DNA from: Pseudacidovorax sp.
GTDB lineage: Bacteria > Pseudomonadota > Gammaproteobacteria > Burkholderiales > Burkholderiaceae_C
Length of the DNA stretch: 64,000 nt
Assembly (NCBI RefSeq): GCF_017991995.1
Contig: NZ_JAGOPN010000003.1
Coordinates: 310,001 to 374,000 of the forward strand
Reading direction: 5' to 3'
Part shown: positions 45,160 through 52,320 of the stretch, in pieces
Numbering within the stretch: position 1 is the first letter of the stretch
Layout: every line of letters starts with the position of its first letter
The notes under the pieces: model-generated
What the model was told of the DNA's origin: nothing
Database searches by the model: none
The model's input: the letters and a program-made list of their open reading frames with translations, nothing else
Program-made: the position numbers and the translations under genes

Positions 45160-45990
45160 TCAGGCGGCCTGCTTCTCCACGTGGCCTTGCCGGGTGTAGA
45201 GGAAGTCGATCACCGCCTTGCGGTAGTGCACGTAGTCGCGGTCCTCGGCCAGTTCCACGCGATTGCGCGGGCGGGGCAGGTCCACCGCCAGCGCCTCGCC
45301 GATGGTGGCGGCCGGGCCGTTGGTCATCATCACGATCTTGTCGGACAGCAGCACGGCTTCGTCCACGTCGTGCGTGACCATCACCACGGTGCTGTGCGTC
45401 TTCTGCACGATGGCCAGCAGCTCGTCCTGCAGCTTGGCGCGCGTCAGGGCGTCGAGCGCGCCGAAGGGCTCGTCCATCAGCAGCACCTTGGGTTCCATGG
45501 CCAGGGCGCGGGCGATGCCCACGCGTTGCTTCATGCCGCCGGAGATCTCGCCGGGCCGCTTGTGCGTGGCCGCCGTCAGGCCCACCAGCGCGAGGGCATC
45601 GGTGGTGCGCTGGCGCAGCTGGGCCTTGGACTCGGTGCCGCCGAAGACACGCTCCACGCCCAGGTGGATGTTCTCGAAGCAGGTCAGCCAGGGCAGCAGC
45701 GAATGGTTCTGGAACACCACCGCGCGCTCGGGGCCGGGGCCGGCGATCTCCTTGTTGGCGCACAGCAGCGCGCCCTGCGTGGGCCGGGTGAGGCCGGCGA
45801 TGAGGTTCAGCAGCGTGCTCTTGCCGCAGCCGGAGTGGCCGATCAGCGCCACGAACTCGCCCTTGGCCACCGTGAGGTCGATGTTCTGCAGCGCGACGAA
45901 GCGGCCCTTGGGCGTCTTGAAGGCCTGCTCGACGCCCTGGATCTGGATGAACCTGGCATCGGCAGCGGAGGTGGAAACGGCGGTGTTCAC
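45160..45990 (-). CDS. nrtD: Nitrate ABC transporter ATPase
   Basis: 276 residues. Walker A GHSGCGKST, signature ISGGMKQRVGIARAL, Walker B VLLMDEPFGALDALT and H-loop MVTHDVDEAVLLSDK are intact. It lacks the C-terminal sensor domain of cyanobacterial NrtC. The start is GTG at 45990, fixed by a four-base overlap (GTGA) with the nrtB stop. It drives import of nitrate with NrtB and NrtA; sulfonate or taurine importers are close relatives, but the operon context points to nitrate. Confidence 0.93.
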   Translation of the reverse strand: MNTAVSTSAADARFIQIQGVEQAFKTPKGRFVALQNIDLTVAKGEFVALIGHSGCGKSTLLNLIAGLTRPTQGALLCANKEIAGPGPERAVVFQNHSLLPWLTCFENIHLGVERVFGGTESKAQLRQRTTDALALVGLTAATHKRPGEISGGMKQRVGIARALAMEPKVLLMDEPFGALDALTRAKLQDELLAIVQKTHSTVVMVTHDVDEAVLLSDKIVMMTNGPAATIGEALAVDLPRPRNRVELAEDRDYVHYRKAVIDFLYTRQGHVEKQAA

Positions 45991-46922
45991 GACTTGACCT
46001 CTTCGAAGGTGAATGCGGTGGCGAGCTTGACCAGGGCCATCTCCAGCAGCAGGCCCACGATGCCGATCACGAAGATGGCGATGATGATGTTCTTGACGTT
46101 GAGGTTGTTCCACTCGTCCCAGACCCAGAAGCCGATGCCCACGCCGCCCGTCAGCATCTCGGCCGCCACGATCACCAGCCAGGCGGTGCCCACGGCCAGG
46201 CGCACGCCGGTGAGCATGTAGGGCAGCACGGCGGGGAAGAGGATGCGGGTGAGGATCTTCCATTCCGACAGGTCCAGCACGCGGGCCACGTTCATGTAGT
46301 CCTGCGGCACGCGCTGCACGCCCACGGCGGTGTTGATGACCATCGGCCAGATCGAGCAGATGAAGATGGTCCAGATGGCGGCCGGGTTGGCGCCCTTGAA
46401 GACCAGCAGGCCGATGGGCAGCCAGGCCAGCGGCGACACCGGGCGCAGCAGGCTGATCAGCGGGTTGAACATGCGCGCCAGGAACACCGAGCGGCCGACG
46501 GCGAAGCCCGCCGGAATGCCGACCAGCGCCGCCAGGCCGAAGCCCACCGCCACGCGCTGCAGCGAAGCCAGCACGTTCCAGCCCACGCCCTGGTCGTTGG
46601 GGCCGTTGCTGTAGAAGGGGTCGGCGAAGACCTGCACCGCCTGCTTCCAGGTCTCGGCCGGGCCCGGAAAGCTGCCGCCGCTGCGCGCGGCCACCAGCTC
46701 CCACACCAGCAGCAGCAGGCCAAAGCCCAGCAGCGGCGGGACGATGCGCAGCCACAAGCCGCTGAAGTCGCGCGAGGCACGCGCCGCCTTGGCCGGCTGG
46801 GCGGGCGCCGCCGGCACATCGGGCGCAGACACCACGGTCAGCGGCTTGGCCGGCACATGCACGGACGGGGACGGGGCCGCGATGTCGGCCTCGCGCGGAA
46901 GATGGAAGACGGCGGCAACCAT
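45987..46922 (-). CDS. nrtB: Nitrate ABC transporter permease
   Basis: 311 residues: a Pro/Ala-rich cytoplasmic N-terminus of about 50 residues, a membrane helix (WLRIVPPLLGFGLLLLVWEL), then the permease core with five more helices. The conserved loop that contacts the ATPase is VPQDYMNVARVLDLSEWKIL; ISLLRPVSPLAWLPIGLLVF is typical of NrtB. It lies 34 bases after nrtA. NrtB dimers form the channel for nitrate. Confidence 0.94.
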   Translation of the reverse strand: MVAAVFHLPREADIAAPSPSVHVPAKPLTVVSAPDVPAAPAQPAKAARASRDFSGLWLRIVPPLLGFGLLLLVWELVAARSGGSFPGPAETWKQAVQVFADPFYSNGPNDQGVGWNVLASLQRVAVGFGLAALVGIPAGFAVGRSVFLARMFNPLISLLRPVSPLAWLPIGLLVFKGANPAAIWTIFICSIWPMVINTAVGVQRVPQDYMNVARVLDLSEWKILTRILFPAVLPYMLTGVRLAVGTAWLVIVAAEMLTGGVGIGFWVWDEWNNLNVKNIIIAIFVIGIVGLLLEMALVKLATAFTFEEVKS

Positions 46923-46956
46923 GGTGATGGGCTCCTGGTGGATGGAGGGTGCGGCC

Positions 46957-48204
46957 TCAGGCGCGGACCTTGAACGAATCGGCGTACTTGGCCGGCTCCT
47001 TGCCGTCCCACACCACGCCGTCGATGAGCTTGCTGCTGCGCATCGGGCTGGCGGGCACCGGCGTCTTGGTGGCGGCGGCGGCCTGCTTGTAGATGTCGAT
47101 GCGGTTGATCTCGGTGGCCACCTTCAGGTAGTCCGGATGCTCCTTGAGCAGGCCCCAGCGCTTGTGCTGGGTGAGGAACCACATGCCGTCGGACAGGTAG
47201 GGGAAGTTCACCGCGCCGTCGTTGTAGAACTTCATGTAGTTCGGGTCGTCCCAGGTCTTGCCCAGGCCGTTCTGGTAGCGGCCCAGGATGCGCTGGTTGA
47301 TGGCGTCCACGCTGGTGTTGACGTAGCTCTTCTCGGCGATGGTCTCGGCCATCTTGTTCTTGTTCGAGAGGCCGCCGTCGATCCACTTGCCGGCCTCCAG
47401 GATGGCGGCCGTCACGGCGCGGGCCGTGTTGGGGTACTTCTTGACGAAGTCGGCCGAGGTGCCCAGCACCTTCTCGGGGTGGTCCTTCCAGATGTCCTGC
47501 GTGGTCACGGCGGTGATGCCGATGCCGTCCATGATGGCCCGGTGGCCCCAGGGCTCGCCCACACAGAAGCCGTCCATGTTGCCCACGCGCATGTTGGCCA
47601 CCATCTGCGGCGGCGGCACCACGATGGACTTGGCGTCCTTCATCGGGTTGATGCCGTTGGCCGCCAGCCAGTAGTACAGCCACATGGCATGGGTGCCGGT
47701 GGGGAAGGTCTGGGCGAAGGTGTATTCGCGCTTGTCGGTGGCCATCAGCTTGGCGAGCGAAGCGCCGTCCACCGCGCCCTTGTCGGCCAGCTTTTTCGAC
47801 AGCGTGATGGCCTGGCCGTTGTTGTTGAGGGTCATGAGCACGGCCATGTCCTTCTTGGGGCCGCCGATGCCGAGGTGCACGCCGTAGATCAGGCCGTAGA
47901 GCACGTGGGCGAAGTCCAGATCGCCATTGACCAGCTTGTCGCGCACGCCGGCCCAACTGGCTTCCTTGCTGGGGACGATCTTCACGCCGTACTTCTTGTC
48001 GATGCCCAGCACCGAGGCCATGACGACGCTCGCGCAATCGGTCAGCGGGATGAAGCCGATCTTGACCTCCTCCTTCTCGGGTTTGTCAGAGCCCTGGGCC
48101 CAGACGCAGGCGCGCAGGGCAGGATCGATGGTCAGGGCGCTGGCAGCGGCGGCCTGCAGCACGCGGCGGCGGCTCAGCGGGGCGGGGCGGTTGGCGTCGG
48201 TCAT
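46957..48204 (-). CDS. nrtA: Nitrate-binding protein (NrtA/CmpA family), Tat-exported
   Basis: 415 residues. The N-terminus carries a twin-arginine motif (SRRRVLQAAAASALT), so the folded protein is exported by Tat to the periplasm. The binding domain shows VKIGFIPLTDCASVVMASVL, GIDKKYG, and NMDGFCVGEPWGHRAI typical of NrtA. It delivers nitrate to NrtB. ATG 48204 has a GGAG ribosome site seven bases upstream and lies 36 bases after the terminator stem of the proposed antitermination leader. Confidence 0.95.
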   Translation of the reverse strand: MTDANRPAPLSRRRVLQAAAASALTIDPALRACVWAQGSDKPEKEEVKIGFIPLTDCASVVMASVLGIDKKYGVKIVPSKEASWAGVRDKLVNGDLDFAHVLYGLIYGVHLGIGGPKKDMAVLMTLNNNGQAITLSKKLADKGAVDGASLAKLMATDKREYTFAQTFPTGTHAMWLYYWLAANGINPMKDAKSIVVPPPQMVANMRVGNMDGFCVGEPWGHRAIMDGIGITAVTTQDIWKDHPEKVLGTSADFVKKYPNTARAVTAAILEAGKWIDGGLSNKNKMAETIAEKSYVNTSVDAINQRILGRYQNGLGKTWDDPNYMKFYNDGAVNFPYLSDGMWFLTQHKRWGLLKEHPDYLKVATEINRIDIYKQAAAATKTPVPASPMRSSKLIDGVVWDGKEPAKYADSFKVRA

Positions 48205-48239
48205 GGGCAGACTCCGGGGCAAGAAGGGCAGCGAAGGGG

Positions 48240-48319
48240 AAAAACAAAAAGGCGTCCTCGCCGCGCCGGGCCCATCGCATGCGGTGCATGCCATGGAGCC
48301 AGCGGGAGAGGACGCCTTT
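48240..48319 (-). terminator. Attenuator terminator in the nrt leader
   Basis: A 12-bp perfect stem (48319-48308 with 48259-48248; AAAGGCGTCCTC and its complement) around a long loop that can fold further (GCATGC inverted repeat at 48277-48291), followed on the minus strand by TTGTTTTT. It would stop transcripts before nrtA. Its left arm overlaps the loop and 3' strand of the second ANTAR-type hairpin, so the two folds exclude each other. Confidence 0.82.
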
Positions 48320-48354
48320 GTCCTGTGTCCGGCCTGCCTTGCCCGCCTTTGGGC
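48309..48354 (-). promoter_or_regulatory. ANTAR (NasR) antiterminator: two hexaloop hairpins
   Basis: Hairpin 1 (48354-48341) is GCCC-AAAGGC-GGGC; hairpin 2 (48324-48309) is AGGAC-AAAGGC-GTCCT. Both show the same six-base loop, with A at position 1 and G at position 4 as in known ANTAR targets, 16 bases apart. Binding by NasR would hold hairpin 2 and prevent the terminator. The remaining leader (48205-48240) carries the ribosome site. Confidence 0.82.
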
Positions 48355-48396
48355 GCCGCCTGCCGGACGACCGTTTCCGGTCTGTGGTCAGGACTA

Positions 48397-48412
48397 TGCA
48401 AGCGGTGTGCCA
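48397..48412 (-). promoter_or_regulatory. Sigma-54 promoter of the nitrate operon
   Basis: TGGCAC-N5-TTGCA on the minus strand, GG at 48411-48410 and GC at 48399-48398. It predicts a start near 48386, giving a leader of about 180 bases that begins just before the antiterminator hairpins. Sigma-54 promoters also drive the Klebsiella nasF operon. Confidence 0.8.
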
Positions 48413-48513
48413 GGATGGGCTGATGGGCGGTCCAAGGTGGCTTCGTCAGAGGGAGAAGGGCCGGACAGGGCTTGCCGAGCCCACTGCTGCAGGCGTCCCC
48501 GGGCGACCGTCAT

Positions 48514-48528
48514 GCGCCACGGACGTGC
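48514..48528. promoter_or_regulatory. Possible NtrC-type enhancer site
   Basis: GCGCCACGGACGTGC keeps the outer GC...GC and 9 of 15 positions of the E. coli glnA NtrC site, about 130 bases upstream of the predicted start. A second inverted repeat, GCACCA-N10-TGGTGC (48547-48568), has perfect NtrC half-sites but abnormal spacing. The rest of 48413-48623 shows nothing else I can name. Confidence 0.35.
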
Positions 48529-48623
48529 GCCGCGGATTGCTGCTGTGCACCAAAAGCAGCTGTGGTGCGGGCGTCAGCGCCGGTTCTGTGTCAACCTGGG
48601 GCGCGGCTGCGCAGGGGCCCGGC

Positions 48624-49883
48624 TCAGCGCGGGGCGCTGCCGCCCAGCGGCAGGAAGTCGGCCATGGCCAGCACCGACTCCGCCACATCCACCAGGCGGC
48701 GGTTCTGGTTCATGGCGGTCTGGCGCAGCATCTTGTGCGCCTCTTCCTCGCTGAGCTGGCGGTGGGCCATCAGCAGGCCCTTGGCGCGCTCGACCACCTT
48801 GCGCTCGTTGAGCGAGGCGCGCACGGTCTGCAGTTCGTCGTTCATGGCCTGCAGGCGGCGCGACTGCTCCTGCACCATCTGCAGCACCGAACGCTCGAGG
48901 TTGCGGCCGTAGCCGGCTGCGGGCGCCTCGGCGGTCTCGCCGGCGGCGTCGGCGAAGAAGTCGCCCGGTGTCACCGCCTCGGCTTGCAGCGCCTCGTAGC
49001 GTTGCAGTTCGGCGCGGGCTTGTTCGATCTTGCGGCCGCAGAGGGCGCGCAGTCCGCGGGCCAGCCCGTCCTCGATGGCCTGCATGGCGTCGATGCGGCG
49101 GGTGCAGCCCTCGAACCACTGTGGGCTCAGGTTGGCGTCGAGCACCGTGCCGGCGGGCGAGGTGCAGCCGATGCGGCGCAGCCGCTCCAGTTCGGCCAGG
49201 TGGGCCGGCGCCTGGCTGGCCTGCCATTGGGCACGCAGCGCCTCGTCGCCGAACTCGCAGAACAGGCCGAAGCAGCGCTCCTGCGATTCGATGAGGTGCA
49301 GCCACTGTTGGCGCTGGGCATCGTCGTTGCCGCCGCGCAGGAAGGCGGCGGCGCCGAAGGCACGCTCCTGGCCGGCGAATTCCTTGCCCTGCATGAAATT
49401 GAACATGGCGACCAGCCAGCGGGAGATGTCCGGGTCGGTGGCGCCATCGGCTGCTTCGAAGACCACGGCCAGCAGGCCGGCGATCAGCTTCACGAAGGCG
49501 GCGGTGGCCAGGTCGGGCCCCAGCGCCAGCGCTTCGACGCGCGCGCGCAGGGTAGGCAGGGCGTCCAGCCCCTGCAGCACATAGGCCACGCGGGGAAACA
49601 GCCGGGCGCCGCCGGCCAGGCGCCGGGGATCGTCCACCAGGGGATCCAGGGCGGCACGCACCTGCTGCTCCTTCGCCAGGCAGTCGGCCACCTGTGCGGA
49701 CCGCTCGGCGGCGAAGCGCTGGCCGCCGGACCCCAGGAAGACGTTGGTGATGCCGCGTTCGCGCTGCAGTGCATGCACCAGCAGGCCGAGCGTGCCCACC
49801 ATTTCGCTGGTGCGGGCGAGCTGGTCGAGCTCGTCGATCTCGCAATGGCGGGCAGCGATCAGGAAGCCAAGGCTGGTCGTCAT
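48624..49883 (-). CDS. nasR: Nitrate/nitrite-responsive antiterminator NasR
   Basis: 419 residues. An N-terminal NIT sensor domain (about 30-290, with [19 protein letters not shown]) binds nitrate or nitrite; a C-terminal ANTAR RNA-binding domain (about 350-410) shows [20 protein letters not shown] and [20 protein letters not shown]. In Klebsiella, NasR relieves termination in the nasF leader when nitrate is present. The gene lies just upstream of the nrt leader on the same strand. ATG 49883 starts the conserved part. Confidence 0.94.
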   Translation of the reverse strand: MTTSLGFLIAARHCEIDELDQLARTSEMVGTLGLLVHALQRERGITNVFLGSGGQRFAAERSAQVADCLAKEQQVRAALDPLVDDPRRLAGGARLFPRVAYVLQGLDALPTLRARVEALALGPDLATAAFVKLIAGLLAVVFEAADGATDPDISRWLVAMFNFMQGKEFAGQERAFGAAAFLRGGNDDAQRQQWLHLIESQERCFGLFCEFGDEALRAQWQASQAPAHLAELERLRRIGCTSPAGTVLDANLSPQWFEGCTRRIDAMQAIEDGLARGLRALCGRKIEQARAELQRYEALQAEAVTPGDFFADAAGETAEAPAAGYGRNLERSVLQMVQEQSRRLQAMNDELQTVRASLNERKVVERAKGLLMAHRQLSEEEAHKMLRQTAMNQNRRLVDVAESVLAMADFLPLGGSAPR

Positions 49884-50065
49884 GGGCAGGGGCAGTCGGA
49901 ATGTGTGGCACGCGCAAGGGGGCGAGAGCATGCCGCAAATTCCATGCCCCTCGGCCGGAGGTGGCACGTTTTCTTGCCTGTCACGAACGCACCGGCCGCC
50001 GACGGCCCGCAAGGGCAAGCCCAGCACCGCCTGCCCGGCCGCAGGCCGCCGCCTACACTGCCGCG

Positions 50066-51127
50066 ATGCGCATTCTGGGCATCGAATCCTCCTGCGACGA
50101 AACGGGCGTGGCCCTCGTCGAGACCCTGGCCGACGGCGGTGTGCCGCGCCTGGCCGCTCACGCGCTGCACAGCCAGATCTCCATGCACCAGGCCTACGGC
50201 GGCGTGGTGCCCGAGCTGGCCAGCCGCGATCACATCCGCCGCGTGCTGCCCCTGACCGAGACGGTACTGGCCGAGGCCGGCTGCACGCGGGCCGACATCG
50301 ACGTCGTCGCCTTCACCCGTGGCCCCGGCCTGGCCGGCGCGCTGCTGGTGGGCGCGGGCGTGGCCTGTGCGCTGGGCGCGGCCCTGGGCCGGCCGGTGCT
50401 GGGCGTGCATCACCTCGAAGGGCATCTGCTCTCGCCCTTCCTCAGCGTCGATCCGCCGCAGTTTCCCTTCGTCGCGCTGCTGGTGTCCGGCGGCCACACG
50501 CAGCTGATGCGGGTGGAAGGCGTCGGGCGCTACGAGCTGCTGGGCGAGACCATCGACGACGCCGCGGGCGAGGCCTTCGACAAGAGCGCCAAGCTGATGG
50601 GCCTGCCCTATCCCGGCGGGCCCTGGCTGTCGAAGCTGGCCGAGGGCGGCGATGCGCAGGCCTTCAAGCTGCCACGGCCGCTGCTGCACAGCGGCGACCT
50701 GGATTTTTCCTTCGCCGGCCTCAAGACGGCGGTGCTCACGCAGACCAAGAAGCTGGGTGCCGAACTGGAAGCCCGCAAGGCCGACCTGGCCGCCTCGACC
50801 CAGGCGGCCATCGTCGAGGTGCTCGTGCGTAAGTCGCTCGCGGCGCTGCAGCGCACCGGCCTCACTCGGCTGGTGGTGGCTGGCGGCGTAGGCGCCAACA
50901 AGCTGCTGCGCGAGCAGCTGAATGCCGCCTGCGCTAGGCGCAAGGTGCGGGTGCACTACCCGGAGCTGTCGTTGTGCACCGACAACGGCGCCATGATCGC
51001 CCTGGCGGCGGCCATGCGCATCCAGTCCGGCCTGTCGCAGCCGGAGGCGCGCTATGCCTTCGACGTCAAGCCGCGCTGGCCGCTGGATGCGCTGGCCGGG
51101 ACGCCGCTGCCGTCGCCGACGGCCTGA
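50066..51127 (+). CDS. tsaD: tRNA threonylcarbamoyltransferase TsaD
   Basis: 353 residues of the Kae1/TsaD family. It transfers threonylcarbamoyl to A37 of ANN-reading tRNAs with TsaB and TsaE. Features: [17 protein letters not shown] at the start, metal-binding His116 and His120 in [20 protein letters not shown] and [12 protein letters not shown]. The ATG at 50066 begins the conserved N-terminus. Its last 62 bases overlap the convergent fruR gene. Confidence 0.97.
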   Translation: MRILGIESSCDETGVALVETLADGGVPRLAAHALHSQISMHQAYGGVVPELASRDHIRRVLPLTETVLAEAGCTRADIDVVAFTRGPGLAGALLVGAGVACALGAALGRPVLGVHHLEGHLLSPFLSVDPPQFPFVALLVSGGHTQLMRVEGVGRYELLGETIDDAAGEAFDKSAKLMGLPYPGGPWLSKLAEGGDAQAFKLPRPLLHSGDLDFSFAGLKTAVLTQTKKLGAELEARKADLAASTQAAIVEVLVRKSLAALQRTGLTRLVVAGGVGANKLLREQLNAACARRKVRVHYPELSLCTDNGAMIALAAAMRIQSGLSQPEARYAFDVKPRWPLDALAGTPLPSPTA

Positions 51128-52133
51128 GCACACTCGACCCCCGCACCAGCAGCTCGCCTTCGAGCACGATGCGCCGCGGCGGCCGGCCGGGCTCGGTCAT
51201 GCGCTGCAGCAGCAGCTCGGCGGCCGTGCGGCCGATGTCGGCCGTGGGCTGGGCCATCACGGTGACGGCGGGCTCGGGCAGGGTGGTCCAGTCGTTGTTG
51301 TCGAAGCCGGCGATGGCGATGTCTTCGGGCATGGCCAGGCCCGCCTCGCGCACCGCCTTCCAGGCCCCCAATAGAAGAAGACCGTTGGTTGCAAGCAAGG
51401 CATCCGGGCGCTCGGCCCGGGCCAGCAGCGTGGAGGCCGCCGCCTGGCCCTCGGCCGCCAGCGGGCGCAGGGCCACCACCTGGGGCGCCAGGCCGGCCTC
51501 GCGCATGGCGGCCTCGTAGCCCGCCTGCCGTTCGCGACCGGTGCTGCTGCGCGAGCCGGCCAGCAGCGCGATGCGGCGGCAGCCCTGGGCGATCAGGTGC
51601 TCGGTCAGGCGGCGAGCGGCGGGGGCGTTGTCCAGCAGCACCAGGTCGGCGGGCGTGCTGCCCTCGGGCGCCCGGTCGACCATCACCACCGGAAAGGGAT
51701 GCTGGCCGGCACGGAATCGCCGCGTCAGCTCCAGCGTGGGCGAGAGGATCACGCCGCTGGCCTGCTCGTCCGCCATCAGCTCCAGATAGGACTGTTCCTT
51801 GGCCGGGTCCTCGTCGCTGTTGCACAGGATCAGGCGCAGACCGTGCTGGTAGGCGATGTCTTCCACCGCGCGGCTGATCTCGGTGAAGAAGGGGTTGCGG
51901 ATGTCCGAGACGATCAACCCGATGAGCGAGGCCCGCTGCTGCCGCAGCCGTCGCGCGGCCAGGTTGGGCCGGTAGCCCAGCTCGTCGATGGCCTGCTGCA
52001 CGCGCTGGCGCAGGTCGGGTCGCACCGCCTCGGGGTGGCTCAGCACCCGCGAGACGGTGGTGGTGGAGGCGCCGGCGCGTTCGGCGACGTCCTTGATGCT
52101 GGCGCTCTGGCGATGCGGCAAGGGCTGCGTCAT
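51066..52133 (-). CDS. fruR: LacI-family regulator of the fructose operon
   Basis: 355 residues: a LacI-type helix-turn-helix (about 12-60: [20 protein letters not shown]) with hinge [10 protein letters not shown], then a sugar-binding domain ([40 protein letters not shown]). It is divergent from fruBKA. Two matching operator-like 14-mers in the 187-base gap sit next to each start, suggesting repression of fruBKA and of itself, released by a fructose phosphate. The C-terminal codons overlap tsaD. Confidence 0.88.
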   Translation of the reverse strand: MTQPLPHRQSASIKDVAERAGASTTTVSRVLSHPEAVRPDLRQRVQQAIDELGYRPNLAARRLRQQRASLIGLIVSDIRNPFFTEISRAVEDIAYQHGLRLILCNSDEDPAKEQSYLELMADEQASGVILSPTLELTRRFRAGQHPFPVVMVDRAPEGSTPADLVLLDNAPAARRLTEHLIAQGCRRIALLAGSRSSTGRERQAGYEAAMREAGLAPQVVALRPLAAEGQAAASTLLARAERPDALLATNGLLLLGAWKAVREAGLAMPEDIAIAGFDNNDWTTLPEPAVTVMAQPTADIGRTAAELLLQRMTEPGRPPRRIVLEGELLVRGSSVLRPSATAAASRPAHPAASAA

Positions 52134-52143
52134 GGGTGAAAGC

Positions 52144-52157
52144 TGAAATCGATACCA
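52144..52157. promoter_or_regulatory. FruR operator-like site near fruR
   Basis: TGAAATCGATACCA, whose reverse complement (TGGTATCGATTTCA) differs by one base from the site before fruB. It is centred on ATCGAT and lies 11 bases before the fruR start, suiting autoregulation. Confidence 0.6.
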
Positions 52158-52252
52158 GGATTCTGCATTCCGAGGGCGGCGAGGCGATGAAGGTTCTATC
52201 GCCTGAATCTCGGTGTTTACCCTGATTTTTGAGACATATCAGCGGGTTTCAG

Positions 52253-52280
52253 TGGACAGCCGAGCGCCCGTTTCGATAAT
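52253..52280 (+). promoter_or_regulatory. Sigma-70 promoter of fruBKA
   Basis: TGGACA (52253-52258, five of six -35 bases), a 16-base spacer and GATAAT (52275-52280). Transcription would start near 52287, just before the operator at 52289-52302. Confidence 0.55.
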
Positions 52281-52288
52281 TCCGTCAT

Positions 52289-52302
52289 TGGTATCGATTC
52301 CA
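52289..52302. promoter_or_regulatory. FruR operator-like site before fruB
   Basis: TGGTATCGATTCCA, a near-perfect palindrome around ATCGAT at about +2 to +15 of the predicted promoter, so a bound repressor would block initiation. It ends 19 bases before the fruB ATG. Confidence 0.65.
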
Positions 52303-52320
52303 AAACTTTCAGGAGACGGT

